Assembly (NCBI GenBank): GCA_964194845.1
Contig: CAXMNX010000037.1
Span: 1-24,133, forward strand
Direction of reading: 5' to 3'
From: CAXMNX01 sp964194845
GTDB lineage: Bacteria; Pseudomonadota; Alphaproteobacteria; Rhodobacterales; Rhodobacteraceae
Length of the DNA stretch: 24,133 nucleotides
Both the position numbers and the translations under genes were made by a program. Of the stretch, positions 1 to 6,026 are shown piece after piece; the stretch's first letter is position 1; the number at the start of each line of letters is the position of its first letter. Under the pieces are notes generated by a model. The model made no database searches and was not told the DNA's origin. It worked only from the letters and a program-made list of their open reading frames with translations.

Positions 1-118
1 GCTTCCTTGCAGTGCCTGCTTTGCGGGAGCGGGGTTATGCGTTCGCGCTGTGGCGTTCGGGCAGGCTTGCGCTAGCGTGTTCTCTCCCCGCTCTGCGAAA
101 ATTGAAGCCCGATCACCG

Positions 119-445
119 CTACACTGTCGCAAGTTGCGACAGTAAAACCCACTGCCCGAATTGCTCTGGCTCGCGGGCGGCCCACATGGCGGCGGCAGCG
201 TCATTCCTACTTGGTGTCCCAAGTTGTGACGCCACTTTCCAAGCACCGAAGTCCTTGTCGCCTTGTCCGCCTTTCTCAAACAACGACCGCCCGATATTGA
301 GTGATCCGCCAAAAAGCTGCCAGCCCTCAATGGCCTTTCCCTCGCCCGCCGCAACAAGCTCAAGCCCGCGTCGGGCAGTGCCGGCAATTAAGTCAAGCTC
401 ACGTGTGCTGTTGTGGCCAAGCGCCGCGAAGTCGGTGGCGCTCAC
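119..445 (-). CDS. Small phage/plasmid-type protein of unknown function
   Basis: This encodes a 108-aa soluble, Ala/Gly-rich protein with no signal peptide or membrane segment. It starts at GTG; an in-frame stop lies four codons upstream, and a GAGG stretch about 8 nt before the start could be the ribosome site. The amino-acid pattern (ALGHNS near the start, then a helical region, FGAW, SQL, AAAAMWAA) reminds me of small accessory proteins on alphaproteobacterial phages and plasmids, but that is memory, not a search. The block FGAWKVASQLGT (about residues 67-78) recurs as FGQWVLLSQLAT just before the stop, so the C-terminus looks like a second repeat unit cut short. The last codons lie inside a perfect palindrome. 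The gene sits with a recombinase fragment beside a tRNA, which supports a mobile origin. The function is unknown, and it may be a truncated remnant rather than a working gene. Confidence 0.5.
   Translation of the reverse strand: MSATDFAALGHNSTRELDLIAGTARRGLELVAAGEGKAIEGWQLFGGSLNIGRSLFEKGGQGDKDFGAWKVASQLGTPSRNDAAAAMWAAREPEQFGQWVLLSQLATV
123..143. repeat. Perfect 21-bp palindrome
   Basis: The arms ACTGTCGCAA and TTGCGACAGT flank a single G. The palindrome covers the final codons of the 108-aa ORF. A related but imperfect copy (TGTCCCAAGTTGTGAC) lies at 215-230, inside the same ORF where the protein repeat SQL-x-T is encoded. It could be a binding site for a repressor or recombinase, or a by-product of the protein repeat; the perfection of the arms favours some DNA-level role. 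Confidence 0.6.
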
Positions 446-492
446 GCAGCAACCTCACCCCCGGCCCGCCGCCATTTTGCTCTATGAATTGA

Positions 493-636
493 ATGCCTGC
501 CGCCTCTAGCGCGCTTCACCAGATCGCGGCGGAACTGAACGAGCGGGGGGTCAAAACGGCGCGCGGACGCCAGTGGTATGCCGGGACGGTCCGCAATATG
601 CTGGCCCGTGAGGGGCAGCTTAGGGGAACGACATGA
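493..636 (+). pseudogene. Serine recombinase, C-terminal fragment
   Basis: This frame reads MPAASSALHQIAAELNERGV, then KTARGRQWYAGTVRNMLARE and a short tail to TGA. The pattern (Q-I-A-x-E-L-N-x-R-G-x-x-T-A-R-G-x-x-W-x-x-x-T-V-R-N-x-L-A-R) is the typical end of the recombinase domain of large serine recombinases/resolvases. Only about 45 residues remain. A stop codon lies immediately upstream of the ATG in the same frame, and the catalytic N-terminal resolvase domain (with its serine) is absent from the window. It is therefore a remnant, not a functional recombinase. It probably marks an old integration or resolution event next to the tRNA gene. Confidence 0.7.
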
Positions 637-725
637 ATACCGGACGAGCGATATTCGCGGCCCTGGCGCTGGCCGTAATCCCGATTGGCGGCAACAAAGT
701 CGGATCGAGACCGTCATTACAATGA
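633..725 (+). CDS. Possible 30-aa ORF overlapping the recombinase stop
   Basis: An ATG overlaps the TGA of the recombinase fragment (ATGA), in the style of translational coupling. The frame encodes about 30 residues with a hydrophobic stretch (AIFAALALAVIPIGG) near the N-terminus, like the start of an exported or membrane protein that breaks off early. With the upstream gene decayed, this may be chance or the truncated head of a lost cargo gene. No function can be proposed. Confidence 0.15.
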   Translation: MNTGRAIFAALALAVIPIGGNKVGSRPSLQ

Positions 726-897
726 CGCCGAAGGAGCGAGCGCGCCGCCTGTTGTGGATAACACCCCAGTGATCCCCACATTCCGATGCCAGACACCCGA
801 ATAGCCATTTGAGTATCTCAAAGGTGGTTAAATAGGTGGATTGAATTTATTAATTATTCACTAAAGCATTGTTATAATTATATTTTTTAGCACTAGG
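726..897. other. Non-coding, AT-rich spacer downstream of tRNA-Leu
   Basis: I see no convincing gene here. From about 828 to 892 the sequence becomes sharply AT-rich compared with the rest of the window, which suggests foreign DNA or a promoter/terminator spacer. A small perfect hairpin (TTTGAG, loop TAT, CTCAAA) lies at 808-822 but has no T-run on either side that would make it a clear terminator. Confidence 0.4.
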
Positions 898-982
898 TGG
901 TGCGGGTGAAGGGACTCGAACCCCCACGCCTTGCGGCGCCAGAACCTAAATCTGGTGCGTCTACCAATTCCGCCACACCCGC
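898..982 (-). tRNA. tRNA-Leu (anticodon UAG)
   Basis: Read on the minus strand, the gene starts GCGGGTG and ends CACCCGC followed by A and an encoded CCA (898-900). It has the D-loop GGTAGAC, the anticodon arm CCAGA-TTTAGGT-TCTGG with anticodon TAG, a long variable arm (GCGCCGCAAGGCGT) and the T-arm GGGGTTCGAGTCCC. The long variable arm and the anticodon make it tRNA-Leu reading CUA and related CUN codons. The 3' end faces the accessory debris at 1-897, so it may have served as, or simply lie beside, an integration site. Confidence 0.97.
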
Positions 983-987
983 GAACC

Positions 988-1010
988 GGGCGCTCTCTAT
1001 CAAAGCGCCC
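988..1010. other. Hairpin in the tRNA-Leu / rpiA divergent spacer
   Basis: A 7-bp perfect stem (GGGCGCT and AGCGCCC) with a 9-nt loop lies 5 nt upstream of the tRNA 5' end. It could belong to the tRNA 5' leader or to the divergent promoter region. A TATATT hexamer on the minus strand (1013-1018) is a weak candidate -10 element for the tRNA, and CTATAAC at 1065-1071 is a candidate -10 for rpiA. No good -35 element was found for either. Confidence 0.3.
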
Positions 1011-1099
1011 TCAATATAGCGAGCGGAAATTGCCGTTTGCCCCTCGCCCTTCCCGGGCAATCTTTCTATAACGCGGCAACCACGCTCCGGAGCTGCCAG

Positions 1100-1888
1100 A
1101 TGTCCGACAAGCTTTCCCCAATTGACACCGCCAAATTCGCCGCTGCAAAGCGCGCAAGCGCCTTTGTCGAAAGTGGCATGAAGGTGGGTCTTGGCACCGG
1201 GTCAACCGCCGCCTGGCTGGTGAAATGCCTGGGCGAGCGCATTCGTGATGAAGGCCTTGATATCACTGCCGTTGCCACGTCGTCGCAAACCGCCAAGCTG
1301 GCCGAAGATGTGGGGATCAGGATGACATCGCTTGATCAGGCCCGTTGGCTTGATCTGACAATCGACGGGGCCGATGAGTACGACGCCGACCTGAACCTGA
1401 TCAAAGGCGCTGGTGGTGCGCTTTTGCAGGAAAAGATCGTTGCAACCGCTTCGGACCGGATGATTGTGATCGCCGACAGCACCAAAAAGGTCGAAACGCT
1501 GGGCGCGTTTCCGCTGTCGGTGGAGGTTCTGGCCTTCGGGATGCAGACGACGCAACTATTGCTCGAAGAAATGCTCGAAGGCATTGATGTGATGGGCAAC
1601 AAGGCAGTTCCCCGGATGGCCGGTGAGACGCTTTTTGTGACCGACGAGGGCAATCATATCCTTGATCTGCATCTGGGCCGCATCGGCAATGCGCGGCAAC
1701 TGGCGCTGATCCTGAACCAGGTGCCCGGCGTCGTCGAAAACGGGCTCTTTATCGACATCTGTGACGTCATTGTCACCGGCTACGGCAACGGCACGGTTGA
1801 GACCCGCGACATCAACTCGGGCGAAACTGACACTTCGCAACCCGGCGTCGATCCGGTTGCAAATGTCTTTTCCGACCTTGAGGCGTAA
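1100..1888 (+). CDS. rpiA: Ribose-5-phosphate isomerase A
   Basis: This enzyme interconverts ribose-5-phosphate and ribulose-5-phosphate in the cytoplasm (non-oxidative pentose-phosphate pathway). The 262-aa product has the usual RpiA length. The N-terminal phosphate-binding loop GLGTGSTA lies near residues 30-37, and the active-site block DGADEYDADLNLIKGAGGA carries the conserved Asp residues and the KGxGGA loop, followed by the EKIVA motif. The frame is open further upstream, but I chose the ATG at 1100 because MSDKLSPIDTAK begins the conserved part and a GGAG sits 7 nt before it. gor follows after 3 nt, so the two are almost certainly co-transcribed. The ribulose-5-phosphate produced is also the substrate of RibB encoded later in the window. 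Confidence 0.96.
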   Translation: MSDKLSPIDTAKFAAAKRASAFVESGMKVGLGTGSTAAWLVKCLGERIRDEGLDITAVATSSQTAKLAEDVGIRMTSLDQARWLDLTIDGADEYDADLNLIKGAGGALLQEKIVATASDRMIVIADSTKKVETLGAFPLSVEVLAFGMQTTQLLLEEMLEGIDVMGNKAVPRMAGETLFVTDEGNHILDLHLGRIGNARQLALILNQVPGVVENGLFIDICDVIVTGYGNGTVETRDINSGETDTSQPGVDPVANVFSDLEA

Positions 1889-1891
1889 AGC

Positions 1892-3316
1892 ATGAATTTT
1901 GACGTCGACCTGTTTGTGATCGGCGGCGGTTCGGGCGGCGTTCGTGCCGCGCGGACGGCGGCGACAACCGGTGCCAAAGTGGTAATCGCCGAGGACAGCC
2001 GGATGGGTGGCACTTGCGTCATTCGCGGCTGTGTGCCGAAAAAACTGATGGTTTTCGCCTCGGAGTTTCGCGAGAACGTGTCGTTGGCACGGGATTATGG
2101 CTGGTCGGCGGATGCGGGCACATTTGATTGGCGGGAATTTCGCGCCAAGCTTCACGCCGAACTCGATCGGTTGGAAAGCGTCTATCGCCAGGTTCTGACC
2201 CAATCGGGCGTCGCTATTCACGATGCGCGCGCAACCCTACGCGATCCGCATACGGTCGAACTTTCGTCGGGCGACGTCGTTACAGCAAAATTTATCCTGG
2301 TAGCGACCGGCGGCCATCCCGTTCGCCCCGATCAGACAAACGCACACCTGGGCCTGGTCTCGGACGATATATTCCTGCTCGAAGAGCTTCCCAAGTCCAT
2401 CCTGATCGTCGGCGGTGGCTATATTGCCTGTGAATTTGCCTGCATCCTCAATGGTATGGGCGTCGAAGTGACGCAGTACTACCGGGGCGCGCAAATCCTG
2501 CGCGGTTTTGATGACGAGGCCCGCGGGCTGGTCGCGGAAATGATGATCGAAAAAGGCGTGAACCTGCATCTGGGCACAAACATCGTCGGGATGATGTGCG
2601 CAGATGACGCGGCGAACCGCATTGACGATCCCGCAAACATGCCTGTGCCCGAGTCCAGTGAAGACAAGCATGGCAAACCGGTTTGGGTCAAAGCTACGAA
2701 CGGTGACGTGCGCACTTTCGATCATGTAATGTTTGCGACTGGCCGCGCACCGAACTCGCACGGTCTTGGGTTGGAAGAGCTTGGCGTCAAACTGACCCGG
2801 CGCGGCGCGATTGAAGTTGACGATCTAAGCCAGACGTCGGTGCCTTCGATATATGCAATTGGCGACGTTACCGACCGCATCCAGCTCACACCGGTCGCCA
2901 TTCGCGAAGGCATGGCCTTCACCGAAACGGTCTTCAAAGGCAACCCGACAAAGCCCGATCATCACCTTGTGGCCTCGGCTGTTTTTACCCAGCCGGAACT
3001 TGGCACCGTCGGCCCGACCGAGGAACAAGCACGCGACGTTGAACCCATCGACGTCTACTGCACATCGTTCAAGCCGATGCGATCCGCGTTTGCCGAACGT
3101 TCGGACCGGGTGCTGATGAAACTGGTCGTCAGTCAGGCAACCCGTAAAGTTCTGGGCTGTCAGATCGTCGCCGAAGGCGCAGGCGAATTGATCCAGATGG
3201 TCGGAATTGCCATCAAAGCCGGGCTGACAAAAGAGGATTTCGACCGTACCGTGGCTGTACATCCCACGATGTCGGAAGAACTGGTAACTATGCAAAACCC
3301 CGTTAGAAGTGGTTGA
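1892..3316 (+). CDS. gor: Glutathione-disulfide reductase
   Basis: This is an FAD-dependent reductase that uses NADPH to reduce glutathione disulfide in the cytoplasm. In the 474-aa protein the FAD-binding GGGSGG loop is at residues 11-16, and the redox disulfide C42-x4-C47 sits in GGTCVIRGCVPKK. The second dinucleotide fold begins GGGYIACEFA and is followed by YYRGAQILRGF, whose two arginines fit NADPH rather than NADH. The C-terminal HPTMSEE motif (His about 457, Glu about 462) supplies the catalytic acid/base pair of the partner subunit. It is about 20 residues longer than typical bacterial Gor because of an Asp/Pro/Glu-rich insert (DDPANMPVPESSEDKHGKPV) after the NADPH fold. The ATG is 3 nt after rpiA. 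The motifs separate it from dihydrolipoamide and mercuric reductases. Confidence 0.95.
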   Translation: MNFDVDLFVIGGGSGGVRAARTAATTGAKVVIAEDSRMGGTCVIRGCVPKKLMVFASEFRENVSLARDYGWSADAGTFDWREFRAKLHAELDRLESVYRQVLTQSGVAIHDARATLRDPHTVELSSGDVVTAKFILVATGGHPVRPDQTNAHLGLVSDDIFLLEELPKSILIVGGGYIACEFACILNGMGVEVTQYYRGAQILRGFDDEARGLVAEMMIEKGVNLHLGTNIVGMMCADDAANRIDDPANMPVPESSEDKHGKPVWVKATNGDVRTFDHVMFATGRAPNSHGLGLEELGVKLTRRGAIEVDDLSQTSVPSIYAIGDVTDRIQLTPVAIREGMAFTETVFKGNPTKPDHHLVASAVFTQPELGTVGPTEEQARDVEPIDVYCTSFKPMRSAFAERSDRVLMKLVVSQATRKVLGCQIVAEGAGELIQMVGIAIKAGLTKEDFDRTVAVHPTMSEELVTMQNPVRSG

Positions 3317-3325
3317 ATTAGGGGG

Positions 3326-3364
3326 TGCAAAGCTACAGGTAGCTTTGCAAGACTTCATTTGAAG
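3326..3364 (+). terminator. Two adjacent hairpins between gor and hflK
   Basis: A perfect 10-bp stem (TGCAAAGCTA / TAGCTTTGCA, loop CAGG, 3326-3349) is followed after 3 nt by a 5-bp stem (CTTCA / TGAAG, 3353-3364). The position right after the gor stop suggests a transcription end or mRNA-processing signal. No U-tract follows the first stem, so a standard intrinsic terminator is not clear; it could instead be part of the hflK leader. Confidence 0.45.
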
Positions 3365-3386
3365 CAACACAGGATACGAATGGATA

Positions 3387-4538
3387 ATGTCCAATAACAA
3401 TGGCGGACCCTGGGGTGGCGGCTCGAACGGCGGCGACGACGACGACGACGATCGACGTCCCGGACGGCGACCCGGTCAGGATGGACCGCAGATCCCCGAG
3501 ATTGAAGAGATCATGAAAAAAGGCCAGGAGCAGCTGCGCGTCCTGATGGGCGGTCGCGGCGGCAAAAACCGGCGCAATGGCGGCGGCGATGGCGGCGGCG
3601 ACGGGCCATGGCTGACGCGGGGAACCGCTGGAATTGGCGTGCTAGCACTTGTAGCCCTTTGGGCTTGGAATTCGTTGTATACCGTCAAACCGGAAGAACA
3701 GTCCGTTGAGATGTTTCTGGGCAAATTTTCCCAGACCGGAGAGCCGGGCCTGAATTTCGCGCCCTGGCCGGTGACGACATTCGAGGTCGTTCCTGTCAAA
3801 ACTCAGCAATCCGAAGACATCGGCATGGGCCGCTCGGGGTCCTCGGGCGGTGACGGACTGATGCTGACCACCGACGAAGCCATCGTTGACATCGACTTCC
3901 AGGTTGTCTGGAATATCAACAACGCGGCCGAATATCTCTTCAATCTGCGTGACGGCCCTCAAACAGTGCGTGCGGTTTCGGAATCAGCAATGCGCGAGAT
4001 CGTTGCAGGCTCGGAATTGGCGCCGCTTCTGAACCGCGACCGCGGCGCAACGGCGCAGCGCGCCGAAGAATTGATCCAGTCGACGCTCGACAGCTATGAG
4101 TCGGGGATCAATATTGTGCGCGTCAACCTTAACAAAGCTGACCCGCCCACAGCGGTGATCGACAGCTTCCGGGATGTTCAGGCCGCTGAACAGGAACGCG
4201 ATAGACTGGAGCGCGAAGCCGACGGCTACGCAAACCGCGTTCTCGCGGAAGCGCGCGGTCAGGCAGCGCAGGTGCTTGAAGAATCTGAGGGGTACCGCGC
4301 CCGCGTTGTAAACGAGGCGAAAGGTGAAGCCAGCCGTTTCAATGCTGTACTGACGGAATACCTGCTGGCGCCGGAAGTCACGCGGCGACGGCTGTATATC
4401 GAGACACTCGAACGCGTTCTTAGTGGCGTTGACAAAATTATCCTGGACCAAGGCATTGGCGGCGGAAGTGGCCAGGGCGTGGTGCCATACCTACCGTTGA
4501 ACGAGCTTCGGCGCAGTAGCCCGGCAGGAGGGAATTGA
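3387..4538 (+). CDS. hflK: FtsH protease modulator HflK
   Basis: HflK forms a large membrane complex with HflC that surrounds FtsH and limits its proteolysis of membrane proteins. The 383-aa protein begins with a Gly/Asp-rich cytoplasmic tail including a run of six Asp. A single transmembrane helix follows at about residues 79-99 (GIGVLALVALWAWNSLYTV), then the SPFH/band-7 domain starting at KPEEQSVEMFLGKF. An Ala/Glu/Arg-rich coiled-coil stretch lies at about 260-325 (ERDRLEREADGYANRVLAEA). The length is slightly short of E. coli HflK but normal for the family. hflC starts 1 nt after its stop, so the pair is translationally coupled. Confidence 0.95.
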   Translation: MSNNNGGPWGGGSNGGDDDDDDRRPGRRPGQDGPQIPEIEEIMKKGQEQLRVLMGGRGGKNRRNGGGDGGGDGPWLTRGTAGIGVLALVALWAWNSLYTVKPEEQSVEMFLGKFSQTGEPGLNFAPWPVTTFEVVPVKTQQSEDIGMGRSGSSGGDGLMLTTDEAIVDIDFQVVWNINNAAEYLFNLRDGPQTVRAVSESAMREIVAGSELAPLLNRDRGATAQRAEELIQSTLDSYESGINIVRVNLNKADPPTAVIDSFRDVQAAEQERDRLEREADGYANRVLAEARGQAAQVLEESEGYRARVVNEAKGEASRFNAVLTEYLLAPEVTRRRLYIETLERVLSGVDKIILDQGIGGGSGQGVVPYLPLNELRRSSPAGGN

Positions 4539-4539
4539 T

Positions 4540-5415
4540 ATGAAAAGAGGAACTTTTCTGCTCATCGGTTTGGTTGTTGCGCTTTTCGCAGCACTTTCAT
4601 CGATCTTTATCGTCGAGGAACGCGAGAAGGCGCTTGTACTGCAATTCGGGCAAATCAAGAGGGTCAAAGAAGACCCCGGCCTGGCCTTCAAGATCCCGTT
4701 CATCCAGGACGTCGTGCGTTATGACGACCGGATACTGTCGCTCGACACGCCGCCCATCGAGGTGACACCGTCGGATGATCGTCGGCTGGTCGTCGACGCC
4801 TTCGCACGTTACCGAATTGCTGATGTCGTCAGGTTTCGTGAAGCCGTTGGCGTGGGCGGATTGCAGTCGGCTGAAAATCAACTTGCCGACATCCTGAACG
4901 CCAATATTCGCTCTGTTCTCGGTTCCGAGGGCGTGACCTCGAATACCATTCTGTCACCGGAACGCGGCGCGCTTATGGGCCGCATCAGGATTTTGGCCGA
5001 CGGACGCGCCGAGGCTCTTGGGCTCGACGTGGTGGATGTGCGCCTGAAGCAGACCAACCTGCCCGAACAGAACGAGGCCGAAACGTTTGCCCGTATGCGA
5101 TCCGAGCGGGAACGTGAAGCGACTGACGAACGCGCGCGCGGTGCGGAAGCGGCTCAGCGCGTGCGCGCGCAGGCCGACCGGACCCGGGTTGAATTGACGT
5201 CCGAAGCCCGGCGCGAAGCCGAGATTGTCCGTGGTGAAGCAGATGCCCAGCGGAACCGGATCTTTGCCGAAGCCTTTGGCGCCGACCCGGAGTTCTTCAG
5301 GTTCTACCGCTCGATGTCAGCCTACGAGCGCGCACTGCAGGGAAGCAATTCGACAATGGTCATCACGCCCGACAGCGAGTTCTTTGAATTCCTGAAAGGC
5401 GACGGTCTGGACTGA
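4540..5415 (+). CDS. hflC: FtsH protease modulator HflC
   Basis: This is the partner of HflK in the FtsH-modulating complex. The 291-aa protein has an N-terminal membrane anchor at about residues 5-23 (FLLIGLVVALFAALSSIFI) and then the band-7 domain (VEEREKALVLQFGQIKR). DVRLKQTNLPEQNEAETFARMRSERERE is followed by a charged helical stretch rich in RAQADRTRVELTSEARREAE, and the C-terminal FFRFYRSMSAYERAL block is characteristic of HflC. The start follows hflK by 1 nt with GGAGGG upstream as a strong ribosome site. Its stop overlaps the next start codon by one base (TGATG). Confidence 0.95.
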   Translation: MKRGTFLLIGLVVALFAALSSIFIVEEREKALVLQFGQIKRVKEDPGLAFKIPFIQDVVRYDDRILSLDTPPIEVTPSDDRRLVVDAFARYRIADVVRFREAVGVGGLQSAENQLADILNANIRSVLGSEGVTSNTILSPERGALMGRIRILADGRAEALGLDVVDVRLKQTNLPEQNEAETFARMRSEREREATDERARGAEAAQRVRAQADRTRVELTSEARREAEIVRGEADAQRNRIFAEAFGADPEFFRFYRSMSAYERALQGSNSTMVITPDSEFFEFLKGDGLD

Positions 5416-5603
5416 TGGAGTTCGTGCTTTTGGGGCTGGGACTGGTCCTAGTCTTGGAGGGGCTGGTGTTCGCACTGGCCCCTTCGCGCCTGGAAGACCT
5501 GGTTCGGATCATCGCCGAGATGCCGATTGAAACCCGCCGCGCTCTTGGGCTTGCCGGCGTGGCAATCGGCGTTCTGCTCGTCTGGTTAGCGCAATCGATG
5601 TGA
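5415..5603 (+). CDS. DUF2065 (YjeT-like) small membrane protein
   Basis: This is a 62-aa protein made almost entirely of two hydrophobic helices (about residues 1-20 and 40-60) joined by a polar loop (PSRLEDLVRIIAEMPIETRR). Size, two-helix layout and position right after hflC match the DUF2065/YjeT family, whose role is unknown. The ATG overlaps the hflC stop by one base, so it is probably made together with the HflKC complex. The periplasmic serine protease gene that often follows in related genomes is absent here. Confidence 0.85.
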   Translation: MEFVLLGLGLVLVLEGLVFALAPSRLEDLVRIIAEMPIETRRALGLAGVAIGVLLVWLAQSM

Positions 5604-5612
5604 ACGCGCGGC

Positions 5613-5873
5613 TCAGTGCCCCATGTCCTGGGGTTGTGAAGATATCTGGGCGACCGGAATGTCTTCGCCCTCCGAAAACTTCTCGATCAATTTACGCGCA
5701 CGGGCTTCGGCCCTTCTGATCCTGATCGCGGTCGCAAAAATTTCCTGCAATGTGGGTGACGACAAGCCAATCTCGTCACCGACCCGTCTCTCGATTGCTT
5801 CGTTACCTGTGCGCTCCATCACCTCAAGCGCGCGTATCGCCAAACTATCGCCAATTTCTTCCAACTTCGACAT
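5613..5873 (-). CDS. Conserved-looking small helical protein, function unknown
   Basis: This is an 86-aa, highly charged, predicted all-helical protein with no membrane segment (MSKLEEIGDSLAIRALEVME at the start; QEIFATAIRIRRAEARARKL in the middle). The frame stays open far upstream, but I chose the ATG at 5873 because a strong GAGGAG lies 7 nt before it and the upstream part reads as random basic sequence. It ends convergently 9 nt from the DUF2065 gene and is divergent from sdaA. I do not recognise the family. The residues GDEIGLSSPTLQEIF loosely recall a helix-turn-helix, but this is too weak to call it a DNA-binding protein. Confidence 0.7.
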   Translation of the reverse strand: MSKLEEIGDSLAIRALEVMERTGNEAIERRVGDEIGLSSPTLQEIFATAIRIRRAEARARKLIEKFSEGEDIPVAQISSQPQDMGH

Positions 5874-5908
5874 TTTGCTCTCCTCAATGCACTCGTTTCG
5901 ATGTCTAT

Positions 5909-5920
5909 AATTCGCGAATT
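5909..5920. promoter_or_regulatory. 12-bp perfect palindrome in a divergent promoter region
   Basis: AATTCGCGAATT lies between the divergent starts of the 86-aa gene (5873) and sdaA (6027). TATAGA on the minus strand, directly beside it, could be the -10 element of the 86-aa gene. A dyad in this position could be an operator, but palindromes of this size also arise by chance. Confidence 0.3.
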
Positions 5921-6026
5921 TGCCCGACGCGAGCGAAAGCTGCCGAAATTGACGTTTCGAATGCCGTTCCGAGCCTCTCACCTTAGACATTTTCAGTGCA
6001 TCAGCATGGCGGTAGGGGGAGCGCGC

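Noticed and set aside
12..509. Plus-strand open frame of 165 codons at the left edge
   Set aside because: It is antisense to the 108-aa minus ORF and its translation (Pro/Ser/Ala-rich, no motif) reads like a GC-rich shadow. The minus-strand product looks more protein-like.
442..717. Minus-strand open frame opposite the recombinase fragment
   Set aside because: It is antisense to a recognisable recombinase C-terminus and has a random Arg/Pro-rich translation.
881..890. T-run near the tRNA as its terminator
   Set aside because: The T-run is on the plus strand; on the tRNA strand it is an A-run with no preceding hairpin.
988..1010. Intrinsic terminator between tRNA-Leu and rpiA
   Set aside because: The hairpin lies 5' of both divergent genes and no T-run follows on either strand.
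1037..1099. N-terminal extension of rpiA
   Set aside because: The 21 extra codons have no similarity to RpiA, while the ATG at 1100 has a good ribosome site and matches the family start.
5901..6026. N-terminal extension of sdaA
   Set aside because: It is Arg-rich and non-conserved, and the true start MFLSVFEMFK has a strong upstream AGGGGGAG.
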